A stretch of 64,000 bases of DNA from Arthrobacter sp. SX1312 (GTDB lineage: Bacteria > Actinomycetota > Actinomycetes > Actinomycetales > Micrococcaceae), in assembly GCF_002929295.1 (NCBI RefSeq), contig NZ_PJIM01000002.1:268191-332190 (forward strand). Reading direction: 5' to 3'. Of this stretch, positions 1-8,469 are shown piece after piece. The position numbers and the translations under genes were made by a program. The notes under the pieces were generated by a model, which did not search any database, was not told the origin of the DNA, and saw only the letters and a list, made by a program, of their open reading frames with translations. Within the stretch, counting starts at the first letter, position 1. Every line of letters starts with the position of its first letter.

Positions 1-522
1 GATGAGGTCGTCCGGTTCGGGGATGTCGAAGAGTTCGCCGTACATCTCCTGCTCGGGGATCACGATCGGGCTCTCGATGCCGGCGGCGATCGGGTGCGAG
101 GGCTTGACCGTCCAGACCAGTTCGCGCTCGCCGTCGTTGCGCCACTTCAACGAGCACGTGGTGCCGAGGAGCCGCGTGAGGATCTTCGAGAAGTGGCCGG
201 AATGCAGCACCACCAGTCCCATGCCGGCGAGGACATGCCGGTGCACGCGATCGACGACGTCGTCCGCCACCTCGCCGTGTGCGATGTGCCCCCACCACAG
301 CAGGACGTCGGTGCCGGCGAGGACCTCCTCGCTGAGGCCGTGCTCGGGGTCGGCGAGGGTCGCCGTCGTGATGTCCGAGCCGGGGAAGTAAGCGGCGAGG
401 GATTCCGCGACGGCGCCGTGGATGCCCCGCGGGTACATCTCGCCGATGGTCGCGGGCTCGTTGCGGGCCTCGTGGACGCCCTCGTTCCAGACGACGATCG
501 TGGGCTTGCTGTCGAAGACCAT
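1..522 (-). CDS. thuA: ThuA-like protein (3' end cut by window edge)
   Basis: Reading leftwards from an ATG at 522, 174 codons are open to the window edge, so the C-terminus is missing. The product begins [15 protein letters not shown] and contains the segment [18 protein letters not shown], typical of the ThuA family (class I glutamine amidotransferase-like fold). Members take part in trehalose and other disaccharide use through 3-keto intermediates. The ATG overlaps the TGA of the dehydrogenase pseudogene upstream (TGATG), so the two were translationally coupled. ThuA next to a Gfo/Idh/MocA dehydrogenase is the same pairing seen at 28-30 kb, although this ThuA is from a different subfamily. 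The family call is secure; the substrate is inferred. Confidence 0.85.
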   Translation of the reverse strand, partial: MVFDSKPTIVVWNEGVHEARNEPATIGEMYPRGIHGAVAESLAAYFPGSDITTATLADPEHGLSEEVLAGTDVLLWWGHIAHGEVADDVVDRVHRHVLAGMGLVVLHSGHFSKILTRLLGTTCSLKWRNDGERELVWTVKPSHPIAAGIESPIVIPEQEMYGELFDIPEPDDLI

Positions 523-1329
523 CAGAGCTCCACCTCGCGACGCCCGGCCGCGGATGCGTAGCACGCGTCGATGATGCGGGCCCGCGTGAGCGCCAGGGAC
601 CCGTCGTGCCGCCCCCACCCGGTCTGGCCCGCGCGGATCGCGGCGAGGAAGTCGTCGATGACGCCCTGGTGCCCGGCCGAGGAGCCGACCTCGGGCTCGT
701 AGTCGCCGTCCTCGCGGAACACGTGCAGGCTCTCGACGGCGTCGGACGGCGAGCCGACGCGGCTCAGTTCGGCGCCGCCGTCGGTCCCGTAGATCCGGAA
801 GTCCATGAGGTCCGCCGTCGGTCGGTACGCCGCCCATCCCGCCTCGACCAGGAGGGTCACCCCGCCCTCGAGCCGGAGGAACGCGGTCGCGAAATCTTCC
901 ACCTCGAACGCGGAACCGGCGGCCTGCGCGCCATAGGCTCCGCTGCCGCGACCCTGCGGGCCGAGTTCCGAGTAGGTGGACGCCGAGACCGAGAGCACCT
1001 TCGGCTCACCGAGCAGGTGCAGCGCGTAGTCGATCACATGGACGCCGATGTCCGAGAGCGGGCCGCCTCCGGCCATCTCCCGGTTGGTGAACCAGCTGCC
1101 CAGCGACGGGATGCCCGAGCGGCGCAGCCAAACCGCTTTCGCGTAATAGGGGCGCCCGATTCCGCCGTCGTCGATCACGCGCTTCAGGGCCGCGATGTCG
1201 CCGCGTCGCCGGTGGTTGAAGGCGACATCGAGCACCCGCCCTGCCCGGCGTGCGGCGTCGACCATGAGCCCAGCCGATGCCGACCACACCTACTCTCAGG
1301 CGTCGTCCGTGCGGTGCGTGCTCGTCCAA
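522..1329 (-). pseudogene. Gfo/Idh/MocA oxidoreductase, internal deletion removes NAD-binding domain
   Basis: Two reading frames join here. A TTG at 1329, preceded by AAAGGA, opens a frame reading MDEHAPHGRRLRVGVVGIGWA, the normal start of the Rossmann fold (GxGxxx). After about 20 residues the family sequence continues only in another frame, as MVDAARRAGRVLDVAFNHRR, which in intact relatives lies near residue 110. The breakpoint is at about 1265-1270. The rest of the Rossmann domain, including the EKP motif, is absent. The 255-codon frame from the GTG at 1289 (stop at 522) encodes the intact C-terminal substrate domain, which could be made as a fragment but cannot bind NAD in the usual way. 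An assembly artefact cannot be excluded. Confidence 0.8.
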
Positions 1330-1486
1330 GGAGGCTGTCCTTTGCTGTCGGGTGCGGCGGCTGCGTGGCGAGCCCCTCCAGCAGTCCTACCGTCTCGCCG
1401 TGGGCGCTGTCCATGGGACCGGTAGCCGCCCGCCGGCACGGTTACGCTGGTTCGACGCCCGCCGCCGCACCGGGAAGGAGCCGCGC

Positions 1487-1939
1487 GTGACCACCGACCA
1501 GGACCTCTCCGTCGGCCAGCTCGCCGCACGCAGCGGCATGAGCGTCTCCGCGCTGCACTTCTACGAACGCCGGGGCCTGATCACCAGCCGGCGCACCAGC
1601 GGCAACCAGCGTCGGTACGACCGCTCGGTCCTCCGCCGGGTCGCCGTCATCGGCGCCGCCCAGCGCGCGGGAATCCCCCTCGCCACCGTAGCCCGCGCCT
1701 TCGCCGAGCTACCGACCGACGACGTCCCGGACCAGGCGGACTGGCAGCGGCTCTCCGCCGCCTGGCAGCAGGAGATCGACAAGCGGATCTCCCAGCTCGA
1801 GCACCTGCGGGACCGGTTGGACGGCTGCATCGGCTGCGGCTGCCTGTCCCTCGCCGCCTGCGGCTTCGTCAACCCCGACGACGCCGCCGGTTCCAGGGGC
1901 ATCCGGTCCACCCTGCTGGACGCCGACCCGCCGATTTGA
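1487..1939 (+). CDS. soxR: Redox-sensitive transcriptional activator SoxR (MerR family)
   Basis: The product is 150 residues, the usual SoxR length. An N-terminal MerR winged helix (LSVGQLAARSGMSVSALHFYE) is followed by a dimerisation helix. The [2Fe-2S] cluster motif has cysteines at 114, 117, 119 and 125, with the CxxCxC-x5-C spacing of E. coli SoxR. SoxR senses redox-cycling compounds through oxidation of this cluster and activates promoters with long spacers. The GTG start is chosen because GGGAAGGAG lies six bases upstream; an in-frame extension further upstream has no family similarity. A SoxR box begins immediately after the stop codon, in front of the flavin reductase gene, so the neighbour is the likely target. 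Confidence 0.95.
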   Translation: MTTDQDLSVGQLAARSGMSVSALHFYERRGLITSRRTSGNQRRYDRSVLRRVAVIGAAQRAGIPLATVARAFAELPTDDVPDQADWQRLSAAWQQEIDKRISQLEHLRDRLDGCIGCGCLSLAACGFVNPDDAAGSRGIRSTLLDADPPI

Positions 1940-1966
1940 CCTCAACCTCTGTTGAGGTTCTAGCGT
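1936..1966 (+). promoter_or_regulatory. SoxR-dependent promoter with perfect SoxR box
   Basis: The box CCTCAACCTCTGTTGAGG (1940-1957) has perfect CCTCAA/TTGAGG half-sites. It sits in the spacer between a TTGACC -35 (1936-1941) and a TAGCGT -10 (1961-1966). That spacer is 19 bp, the overlong spacing MerR-family activators correct by twisting DNA. The downstream ATG at 1974 is only 7 bases past the -10, so the mRNA is probably leaderless or nearly so. Confidence 0.9.
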
Positions 1967-1973
1967 TGACGGC

Positions 1974-2498
1974 ATGACGACTCCCACCGGCCACGCGATC
2001 GCCACGGCCGAGCTCTTCAAGGACGCGTTCCGCGCGCACCCGGCCGGCATCGCCGTCATCACCGCTCAGGGGGTGGACGGGCCGGTCGGCCTGACGGCGT
2101 CGTCCGTGTCCTCCGTCTCCGCCGAGCCGCCCGTCCTCGCCTTCTCGGTCTCGACGGCGTCGTCGTCGGCGGCCGCCCTCATCGCGGCGGAGACGCTGGT
2201 GGTCCACCTGCTCGGCACCGATCAGGTCGGCATCGCGCAGCTCTTCGCGACCCGCGGCGCCGACCGCTTCGGCGGCGCGGTGGACTGGCGGCCGCTCCCC
2301 ACGGGCGAGCCGCTCCTGACGGAGGCGCCATGGGCCCTGCGGTGTCGCATCCTGCACCGCCTGCCCGTCGGGGGGTCGATGATCCTCGCCGCGGAGGTCG
2401 TGGCCATCGAGCAGGGCGACGACGGCGCCGCCGGGGCGCCGCTGGTCTACCACAACCGCTCCTACCACCGGCTGGGCGACCACTCACTGCTGTACTGA
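1974..2498 (+). CDS. Flavin reductase domain protein (SoxR target)
   Basis: The 174-residue product belongs to the flavin reductase-like FMN-binding split-barrel family. Recognisable segments are FRAHPAGIAVITA at the N-terminus, the GLTASSVSSVSAEPPVLAFSV core that contacts the flavin, and a C-terminal YHNRSYHRL. These enzymes reduce FMN or FAD with NAD(P)H, usually to supply a monooxygenase. The gene starts 35 bases after soxR and directly behind the SoxR box, so it is expected to be induced by redox-active compounds. No partner monooxygenase lies next to it; the LLM oxidoreductase at 8.5-9.5 kb is too far away to assume a link. Confidence 0.88.
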   Translation: MTTPTGHAIATAELFKDAFRAHPAGIAVITAQGVDGPVGLTASSVSSVSAEPPVLAFSVSTASSSAAALIAAETLVVHLLGTDQVGIAQLFATRGADRFGGAVDWRPLPTGEPLLTEAPWALRCRILHRLPVGGSMILAAEVVAIEQGDDGAAGAPLVYHNRSYHRLGDHSLLY

Positions 2499-2597
2499 GC
2501 GGTCTGGGCCGGCCGCCGGCGGACCCTCGGCGAGCCATTGGTTGCCTCTGCGATCGAAAGCCTAGAATGAACCGTCATCGACAGAGGGGACCGGTTC

Positions 2598-3062
2598 GTG
2601 CGCGACGCCTGGAAACGGCTGGGGTCCTTCACCGCCGTCGGGGCCGTTGCCTTCATCGTCGACATCTCGGTGTTCAACATCCTCTCCTCAGGGCTGGGGG
2701 TGGGCCCCATCTCGTCGAAGGTCTCCTCGGTCGCCCTGGCGACCGGCGTCTCCTGGTTGGGCAGCAGGCACTTCACGTTCCGCGAGTTCAGGGGCCGTGC
2801 GAAACGCCAGGAGGCACTGCTCTTCGGGCTGACCAACCTGGTGGGCCTCGGTATCGCGACGGCCTGCCTCTTCGTCTCGCACTACCTCCTGGGCTTCAAG
2901 AGCCCGCTGGCGGACAACGTCTCAGGGAACGTCATCGGCGTCCTCCTCGGCAACGTGTTCCGCTACCTCGCGTACCGCTTCGTGGTGTTCCAGCCCCCGC
3001 ACCGTGTCTCCGCCGGCTGGTCGGGTGGGGTGGACCGGGCTCCGGGCAACGGCCCGGAATGA
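2598..3062 (+). CDS. GtrA-like membrane protein
   Basis: The 154-residue product has four predicted membrane helices and the GtrA pattern: FTAVGAVAFIVDISVFNIL early, SRHFTFREF in the middle, and YLAYRFVVF at the end. GtrA-family proteins are small integral membrane proteins thought to help flip lipid-linked sugars during cell-envelope polysaccharide synthesis. The GTG start at 2598 follows AGAGGGGA with suitable spacing. It stands alone; no glycosyltransferase is adjacent. Confidence 0.88.
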   Translation: MRDAWKRLGSFTAVGAVAFIVDISVFNILSSGLGVGPISSKVSSVALATGVSWLGSRHFTFREFRGRAKRQEALLFGLTNLVGLGIATACLFVSHYLLGFKSPLADNVSGNVIGVLLGNVFRYLAYRFVVFQPPHRVSAGWSGGVDRAPGNGPE

Positions 3063-3202
3063 GTCCGACGCCACCTGTCCAACGGAAGATTCCGGTGGGA
3101 TGGCCGACGCCCGCCGCGTAATGTTGAAGGTGTAGTCAGCCTGCTTGCAAAGCTGACGGGCCGTCCCGCCACCATGCACCACCGTTCTTGGAAGTCCCCG
3201 CC

Positions 3203-3961
3203 ATGCGCGCCCCCTCGATCCTCCCCACCCTGGCCATCAGCATCGGACTGCTGCTGTCCGGGCCCGCGGCCGCCGACGCATCCCCGGCTCCGGCACCCCA
3301 GCCCTCCGATCAGGTGTCTCCGTCCGCACCGCCTGCACCGTCCGCTTCACCCCTGCCGGCCATGACCGGCACGACGCCGGCTGTGCCGCCGATCGAGCAG
3401 TCCCCGAGCGGGCCGGCGGTTCCGCCCACCGGCCCTCCAACGGACGCGCCACCTCCCGTCGAGGATGTGATCGCCACCGCTCCCGGCACCTCGGATCCCG
3501 AGCCCGCCGTCGAGACTCCCTCGACAGGTCCAGAACCGGCCCCGGACGCGTCGTCGGTCCCTCCCACCTCGGATGCTCCGACGCCGCCCTCGTCCCCCGC
3601 CGCCGAAGCGACGCCCGAGGAGACGGACCCGGCCGTGGAAGCGGACGAAACCCCGGTCCTTCCGGGAGATGGGCAGCGGCCGGGCGCGGGCGAAGCCGTC
3701 GTCGTCGACCGGTCGGCGCCACGAGCGCCGCAGCCCGTGCCCGCCGGGAACGGCGCGGCGCCCTCCCGGGTGCCGACCCCGGTCGAGGAGGTGCGGATCG
3801 ACAAGGTGGAACAGGCGGAACAGGCCGAAGGCTTCCAGCCGCCCGTCGAAGGCACGTCGCTCCGGTACACGGTCGCCGGGATCCTGAGCATCGTCGCCCT
3901 GCTCCTCGCCCTCGCGATCGCCTTCGTGGCGCACCCGCGGCGGCCGCGCGGCACCCACTGA
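3203..3961 (+). CDS. Proline-rich secreted protein with C-terminal membrane anchor
   Basis: No family is recognised. The 252-residue product has a signal peptide (MRAPSILPTLAISIGLLLS, cleavage after an AADA-type site). About 170 residues of low-complexity Pro/Ala/Ser/Thr with acidic residues follow. A single hydrophobic helix near the C-terminus (YTVAGILSIVALLLALAIAF) ends in a basic RRPRG tail. This architecture suggests an extended surface stalk fixed in the membrane by its C-terminus. The ATG at 3203 is preferred, with GGAAG about 10 bases upstream; a TTG at 3188 is possible. There is no LPXTG motif. Confidence 0.65.
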   Translation: MRAPSILPTLAISIGLLLSGPAAADASPAPAPQPSDQVSPSAPPAPSASPLPAMTGTTPAVPPIEQSPSGPAVPPTGPPTDAPPPVEDVIATAPGTSDPEPAVETPSTGPEPAPDASSVPPTSDAPTPPSSPAAEATPEETDPAVEADETPVLPGDGQRPGAGEAVVVDRSAPRAPQPVPAGNGAAPSRVPTPVEEVRIDKVEQAEQAEGFQPPVEGTSLRYTVAGILSIVALLLALAIAFVAHPRRPRGTH

Positions 3962-4059
3962 ACCGAACGGCAGTCCTGAGCCGGCACTGACCCGCCGGCG
4001 CCGCTGAACCCCGGCCCCCGTGCCCGTCGATTCCTCTGCGCACCTCCGGGGCCACATAC

Positions 4060-4093
4060 AGCAGGAGCCGGGAGTGACCTCCCGGCTCCTGCT
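4060..4093. terminator. Bidirectional rho-independent terminator
   Basis: A perfect 15-bp stem (AGCAGGAGCCGGGAG / CTCCCGGCTCCTGCT) closes on a TGAC tetraloop between the convergent proline-rich protein and M6 protease genes. It can serve both strands. There is no strong T-tract, as is usual in high-GC actinobacteria. Confidence 0.85.
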
Positions 4094-4111
4094 GTCCTGC
4101 ATCCCTCGGGA

Positions 4112-5941
4112 CTAGCGGACCTGGAGGGTCAGCATGCCCGTCGAGTTGGACTGGACGACCTCGATCTTCGTCCCCGTGCCGGCGACGACGACGGACCCCT
4201 GGGGGTTCGTGGCGTCGTAGTAGGCGTTCGGGTCGGTGTCGTCGAAGACGGCGACACCGGGCTGCGACGGAGCGGTGAGCGTGGTCATGCCCGCCGCCGT
4301 CTCGCGGTGCAGGCTGAGCGCATCAGTGGCCTGCTTGCCGAACGTGGCGTCGAAGCTCTGGATGCGGTTGCGGACGATCGTGCCGTCGGACCACCTCAGC
4401 GCCTTCGGGTGGGCGTCCACGGGCAGGGCGAGACCTGCGCCCGGGTGCTGGCGTGTGTTGTTGTTGCTCTGCGCGGTGTTCCAGTAGGTGATGCTCAGAC
4501 CGTCCTGGTAGGCGTAGTGCTCCACGGTGTCCGGCGCGGTGACGCCCCAGCCGAAGTTGTACGGACCGGTGGCGAGCGTCGCGTCGTAGCCCGCGTAGAC
4601 ACGGTTCTCGGCGATGTAGAAGCGGTTCTTGCCGGCGGCGTCCTTCGGCAGGTTCACGACGACGGCCTGCGGGGCCTTCGTGGCGTGGAACGAGGGGCCG
4701 ATCTTATGGGTGGACTTCTCACCCGCCGTGGCGACGTCGTAGTCGAGCCACCCGAGCTGCAGCTTCTCCCACGCACCCATGTGGTTCGGGGTGGTGCCGA
4801 TCGAACCGTCGCCGTGTCCGAGCCACGAGCCGGAGCTCATGAGGCTCCAGAAGCCGGTGCCGTTCTCGCCGCCGCTGGTGTCGTACAGGTCCGGCAGGCC
4901 GAGGTCGTGGGCGTACTCGTGGGCGAAGACACCCAGGCCGCCGTTCTCGGGCTCCGTGGTGTAGTCGCGGATCCAGACGTCGGACTTGCCGATCTTGATG
5001 CCGCCGAAGGGGTTCGCGGACGGGCCGGTGGTCCCGCGGCCCGCCTGGCCGACGGCCCAGCGGTGGGACCAGATGGCCGACGACGCCGCCCCGGCCTCCT
5101 CGCCCTCTCCGGCGTGGATGGCCTGGAAGTGGTCGATGTAGCCGTCGGCCTCGTTGAAATCGCCGTCCTTGTCGAAGTCGTAACGGTCCCACTGGTCGAA
5201 CGTCGCGAGGTACGCGTCGATCTCGGCGGGGGTCTTCCCCGCCGAGATCTGCGCGTCGTACCAGGCGTTCGCGGTGTCCTGCACGAAGCGGGTCATGTCC
5301 GCCTGGCTCTCGGTCTCGCCGTAGCTTGCCGAGTTGTAGGGGACGGTCACCCAGTCGCTCACGTCGCCGTCGACCGTGTACCGGCCGCTGGACAACTCCC
5401 CGTAGACGCTCTTGAGGGACTCGCCCTCCTCGCTGAAGAACATGTCGAGGTAGTGCTGGCGGTCGAAGGAATCGGTCCAGTAGGTGGAGTTGTCCACGGC
5501 GCGGTCCGGTTCCTTGATGGCGCCGCTCGCGGGTCCGGGGGTCGATGCGGGGAAGCGGGGATCCACCTTGGTGCCGAAGTCGACGAGGAAGGACAGGATC
5601 TGGTCGCTGTCCTGCAGGCCGTACTGCGCCCACTGGCCGGGAGCCATCCTGACGGCCTTCGACCCGTTCCGGTCCTCGACCGTCGCTTCTCCGGCGAGGA
5701 CCCTGCCGAGGGCCTGCTGGTTGAGGTCGCGACGCGCTTCGTCCGCGGGGTCCGAGCGGTCGTCGAGCCTCTCTGCTGCGCCGTCGGCGCCGGGTGAGGA
5801 CGTGAAGGACGACGGCGGGGTCGGTGAGTCGGCCGCGGGACCGGGTGCGGCCTGCGCGGTCACGGGGGCAAGGACGACGGCGCCGGTCACGGCGAGCGCC
5901 AACGCGTACCGCAGTCCCCGGGTACGGGTGATGGAAATCAA
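4112..5941 (-). CDS. Secreted M6-family metalloprotease (immune inhibitor A-like)
   Basis: The product is 609 residues. A signal peptide (LRYALALAVTGAVVLAPVTAQA) leads an acidic propeptide-like region, followed by the catalytic domain. The zincin motif HEYAHDLGLPD places the zinc ligands at His341 and His345 with Glu342 as catalytic base and an Asp as third ligand. The calcium-binding-like stretch DKDGDFNEADGYID lies upstream of it. M6 peptidases are secreted and degrade extracellular proteins. The TTG start at 5941 is supported by GGAGAACCC just before it. The gene is monocistronic, with a hairpin terminator beyond its stop. Substrate and physiological role cannot be read from sequence. Confidence 0.92.
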   Translation of the reverse strand: MISITRTRGLRYALALAVTGAVVLAPVTAQAAPGPAADSPTPPSSFTSSPGADGAAERLDDRSDPADEARRDLNQQALGRVLAGEATVEDRNGSKAVRMAPGQWAQYGLQDSDQILSFLVDFGTKVDPRFPASTPGPASGAIKEPDRAVDNSTYWTDSFDRQHYLDMFFSEEGESLKSVYGELSSGRYTVDGDVSDWVTVPYNSASYGETESQADMTRFVQDTANAWYDAQISAGKTPAEIDAYLATFDQWDRYDFDKDGDFNEADGYIDHFQAIHAGEGEEAGAASSAIWSHRWAVGQAGRGTTGPSANPFGGIKIGKSDVWIRDYTTEPENGGLGVFAHEYAHDLGLPDLYDTSGGENGTGFWSLMSSGSWLGHGDGSIGTTPNHMGAWEKLQLGWLDYDVATAGEKSTHKIGPSFHATKAPQAVVVNLPKDAAGKNRFYIAENRVYAGYDATLATGPYNFGWGVTAPDTVEHYAYQDGLSITYWNTAQSNNNTRQHPGAGLALPVDAHPKALRWSDGTIVRNRIQSFDATFGKQATDALSLHRETAAGMTTLTAPSQPGVAVFDDTDPNAYYDATNPQGSVVVAGTGTKIEVVQSNSTGMLTLQVR

Positions 5942-6159
5942 GGGTTCTCCTAAGTGAAATGTCCCAGCTGGTGCAGAACACCGATGAAGCCGGTGCCTGC
6001 GGTGATGAACATGTTGCCTGAGTCACACGTTCTGGAGGGACCGTAGCACCGGCGTCGGACACTTCGACGATTGGTTGCGGGGTGTGAACCACTTTCCTCC
6101 CGCACTCTGGCGCTGACGGGTAGGCGGTCGTATAGTGCAGCGCCGCCAGGCGGGTGACC

Positions 6160-7293
6160 TCAGACGAACGGCGCCAGAACCGCCGCGGCCTCGCCGAACA
6201 CCGCGGAACGGGTGGTCGCGTGCACGGAGAAGCGGATGCGATCCTCCCCGTGGAGTGTGGCAGTGACGCCGGCGGCCGCGAGGGCCGCGTGGGCTCGGGC
6301 CGCGCGCCCGGCAACGCCGGCCACCACGATCCCTGCACCCGATCGGTCCCGCGGCGAGAGCACGGGCACCCCGGCGGCGTCGAGTTGCGCGATGAGCGCC
6401 TGGGCGTGGGCGGCCACGATACCCTCGATCGCCGGCACCCCCACCGTCTCGATCAGGGCGAGGGCCTCGGCGAAGGCGCCGGTCGCATAGGGCGAGAGGT
6501 TCGAGACGGAGAAGCGCTGCGCTCCGGGCAGTGGAAGGTGCTCGTCGCCGTCGTACCTGCGGGAGTCGAGGACGCCCGTCCACCCGGTCAGCAGCGGCTC
6601 GATCCGCTCCAGGCCCTGCGGCGACAGCGCGAGGGCGGCCGCCCCCCACCCGGCGCGGATCCACTTCTGCGCACCGGCGATCAGGACGTCGGCCTGCGTC
6701 CACTCGAGATCCGCGACGCCGAACGCCTGGATGCCGTCGACCACGAGCAGCCGATCTGGACCGATCACCGCGCGGAGGCCCGCGAGGTCGGCGCGATAGC
6801 CGGTGCGGAAGTCGACGGCGCTGACACTCACCGCGACGGTGTCCGAGGTCAGGGCGTGGGCGACGACGTCGGGCGTCATGCGGGTGCCGGGGCCGCCGAT
6901 GAGCTCGACGCGCGCCCGTCCCGCGGCGCTGGTACGGAGCCACGGGTACCTGTTGGCGGGGAACTCGCCGGCGCTGACGAGCACCGAACCGCCGGTCAGT
7001 CCGAACGCCACCTGGAACAGGCCGAGCGAGGTACTGCCGGTCAGCCCCACGTTCTCGAGGGGGAAGCCGCTGAGCCGCGCGAAGGATTGCCGCGCGCGGA
7101 GGTCCTCCCCCGACAGGGTGCCGTCTATCCCGGGCCCGCCGTCGCCGGCGAGCTCCAGGAGGTGCACCACCCGCTCACGGACCGCCCGCGACGGCGGCCC
7201 GTAACTCGCGAAGTCGAGGAACCCGCACGCCTCCGTGAAGGACGCCCGGTAGGACGCGAACGCGGCGTCGTCGTGCTGCGCAGGACTGCTCAT
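6160..7293 (-). CDS. Class V aminotransferase (PLP-dependent)
   Basis: The 377-residue product has the fold-type I PLP enzyme pattern of class V aminotransferases and cysteine desulfurase-like proteins. It has an N-terminal substrate segment (FLDFASYGPPS), VSAVDFRTGYRADL, a cofactor-binding LLVVDGIQAFGV, and the Schiff-base lysine in AGAQKWIRAGWG. It lacks the mobile cysteine loop of true desulfurases, so an aminotransferase, kynureninase-like or isopenicillin-epimerase-like reaction is more likely. The exact substrate is unknown. The gene is single, on the minus strand, with about 90 bases between it and the PRC/DUF2382 gene upstream. Confidence 0.85.
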   Translation of the reverse strand: MSSPAQHDDAAFASYRASFTEACGFLDFASYGPPSRAVRERVVHLLELAGDGGPGIDGTLSGEDLRARQSFARLSGFPLENVGLTGSTSLGLFQVAFGLTGGSVLVSAGEFPANRYPWLRTSAAGRARVELIGGPGTRMTPDVVAHALTSDTVAVSVSAVDFRTGYRADLAGLRAVIGPDRLLVVDGIQAFGVADLEWTQADVLIAGAQKWIRAGWGAAALALSPQGLERIEPLLTGWTGVLDSRRYDGDEHLPLPGAQRFSVSNLSPYATGAFAEALALIETVGVPAIEGIVAAHAQALIAQLDAAGVPVLSPRDRSGAGIVVAGVAGRAARAHAALAAAGVTATLHGEDRIRFSVHATTRSAVFGEAAAVLAPFV

Positions 7294-7382
7294 GGTCTTC
7301 CTCGCTGTCGGCCCGGGCCGGGCTCGCGCCGCCCCGATCGCAAGCTATCAGCCCGAAGGCGGCATGCGGCTGAGGCCGCCCC

Positions 7383-8360
7383 TCAGCGCCGCTTGTTCTT
7401 GCCCTTGAGCAGCGGGTTGGGGCTGTTGGTGACGATCCTGCCCGACTGGTCATCGGCCTGTGCGGTCGTGCCGCGGCCTGCGGCACCCACGGCCCTGCCG
7501 CGGGTGCGGCCGCCGGATCGGCGGGAGCGGGCGTCGGTGTCGGTGTCGAGACCGGCATCGGAACCGGCCATCGTCACGCCGTCGACGCTCATGACGATGC
7601 GCTCCTTCCGCACCTGTTCCCTCACCGTGGCCCTGCCCGCGACGGTGGTCCTGGCCAACCGGACGCGCTCGACGGGCACGGTCTCCCGGCCCAGGATCAC
7701 GGCCTGCTCCTCGTGGCCCACGAGTTCGACGACCTCCTCGCGGAAGAGCGACTCGTTCCCCGGCGCGTTGCGCGCGGTGATCGGCTCCCGCTCGACCCGC
7801 AGCTCCTCCTTCAGCAGCGGCACCGTCCGGCTGGCCTCCTCCGTGACCACATATTTCCGCAGCCGGACGCGGGCAGCCTCATGCGCTTCGGTCCCGACAC
7901 GGAGTCGCTCCTCCGAGCGGATCATCCAGGGTCCGCGGTCGCCGTCGCGCCGCTCACGGGTGATGGCGCCCTCACCCGCCGCCCCCTCATCCGCCGCTCC
8001 CTCACCTGCCGCGTCGCCGCCGGCTGTCGCCGTCGCCGTCGTCTCGTCCAGGCCGTAGTGCGCGTACAGCACGCTCTTGTCCTCCGGGCTCAGGTGGCCG
8101 TCCCGCTCGATCGACGGCGCGTGCCGGATGAGGTCCCGCGGATATGCGACGACGAGCCGGTCGTCCTGCACGGTCGCACCTGCGAGCGGCACGAAGGACT
8201 CCTTCGTGCCGAACAGGCCCGTATGGACGGTGACCCAGGTCGGCATCTCGGTGGCGTCGTTCAGGTACACCTGGCCGATCGAACCCACCCTGTCCCCCTG
8301 GTCCGTGACGACCGCCGTGCGGTGGCCGAGAAGGGGATCGAGATCGTGCATCGTGAGCAT
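7383..8360 (-). CDS. PRC-barrel and DUF2382 stress protein (paralogue 1)
   Basis: The 325-residue product has an N-terminal PRC-barrel (LDPLLGHRTAVVTDQGDRVG ... PTWVTVHTGLFGTKESFVPL), a low-complexity Ala/Gly/Glu linker, and a C-terminal DUF2382 domain (MIRSEERLRVGTE ... RKYVVTEEASRTVPLLKEE). It ends in a basic tail. Actinobacterial proteins of this layout are abundant general-stress proteins of unknown biochemistry. The ATG at 8360 is chosen for AGGAAC five bases upstream; an ORF extension to 8438 runs through the promoter. A second copy lies at 60463-61353, and both have the same palindromic element upstream. Confidence 0.9.
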   Translation of the reverse strand: MLTMHDLDPLLGHRTAVVTDQGDRVGSIGQVYLNDATEMPTWVTVHTGLFGTKESFVPLAGATVQDDRLVVAYPRDLIRHAPSIERDGHLSPEDKSVLYAHYGLDETTATATAGGDAAGEGAADEGAAGEGAITRERRDGDRGPWMIRSEERLRVGTEAHEAARVRLRKYVVTEEASRTVPLLKEELRVEREPITARNAPGNESLFREEVVELVGHEEQAVILGRETVPVERVRLARTTVAGRATVREQVRKERIVMSVDGVTMAGSDAGLDTDTDARSRRSGGRTRGRAVGAAGRGTTAQADDQSGRIVTNSPNPLLKGKNKRR

Positions 8361-8430
8361 GGTGTTCCTGTCGTCGGTGGCACCCGCGTGAAGGGGCGCA
8401 TTGACGACAGAATAAGGCGTTCCGACCCCA

Positions 8431-8452
8431 GATAACAAGCACGCTTACTATC
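8431..8452. promoter_or_regulatory. Palindromic upstream element of PRC/DUF2382 gene 1
   Basis: A 22-bp near-palindrome starts GATAAC and ends TACTATC around the core CAAGCACGCTTAC. It lies about 70 bases upstream of the start codon. The same core (CAAGCATGCTTAG) occurs upstream of the paralogue at 61405-61426. It may be an operator for a stress regulator shared by the two genes. Confidence 0.55.
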
Positions 8453-8469
8453 TCGGCCCGGTGGGCCCG

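Noticed and set aside
4307-5797. 496-codon open frame on the plus strand
   Set aside because: It is antisense to the M6 protease gene, whose catalytic motif and signal peptide are unmistakable; high GC keeps opposite frames open.
6154-8058. 634-codon plus-strand frame
   Set aside because: It is antisense across the aminotransferase and PRC/DUF2382 genes and spans their gap; low-complexity Arg/Pro/Ser content.
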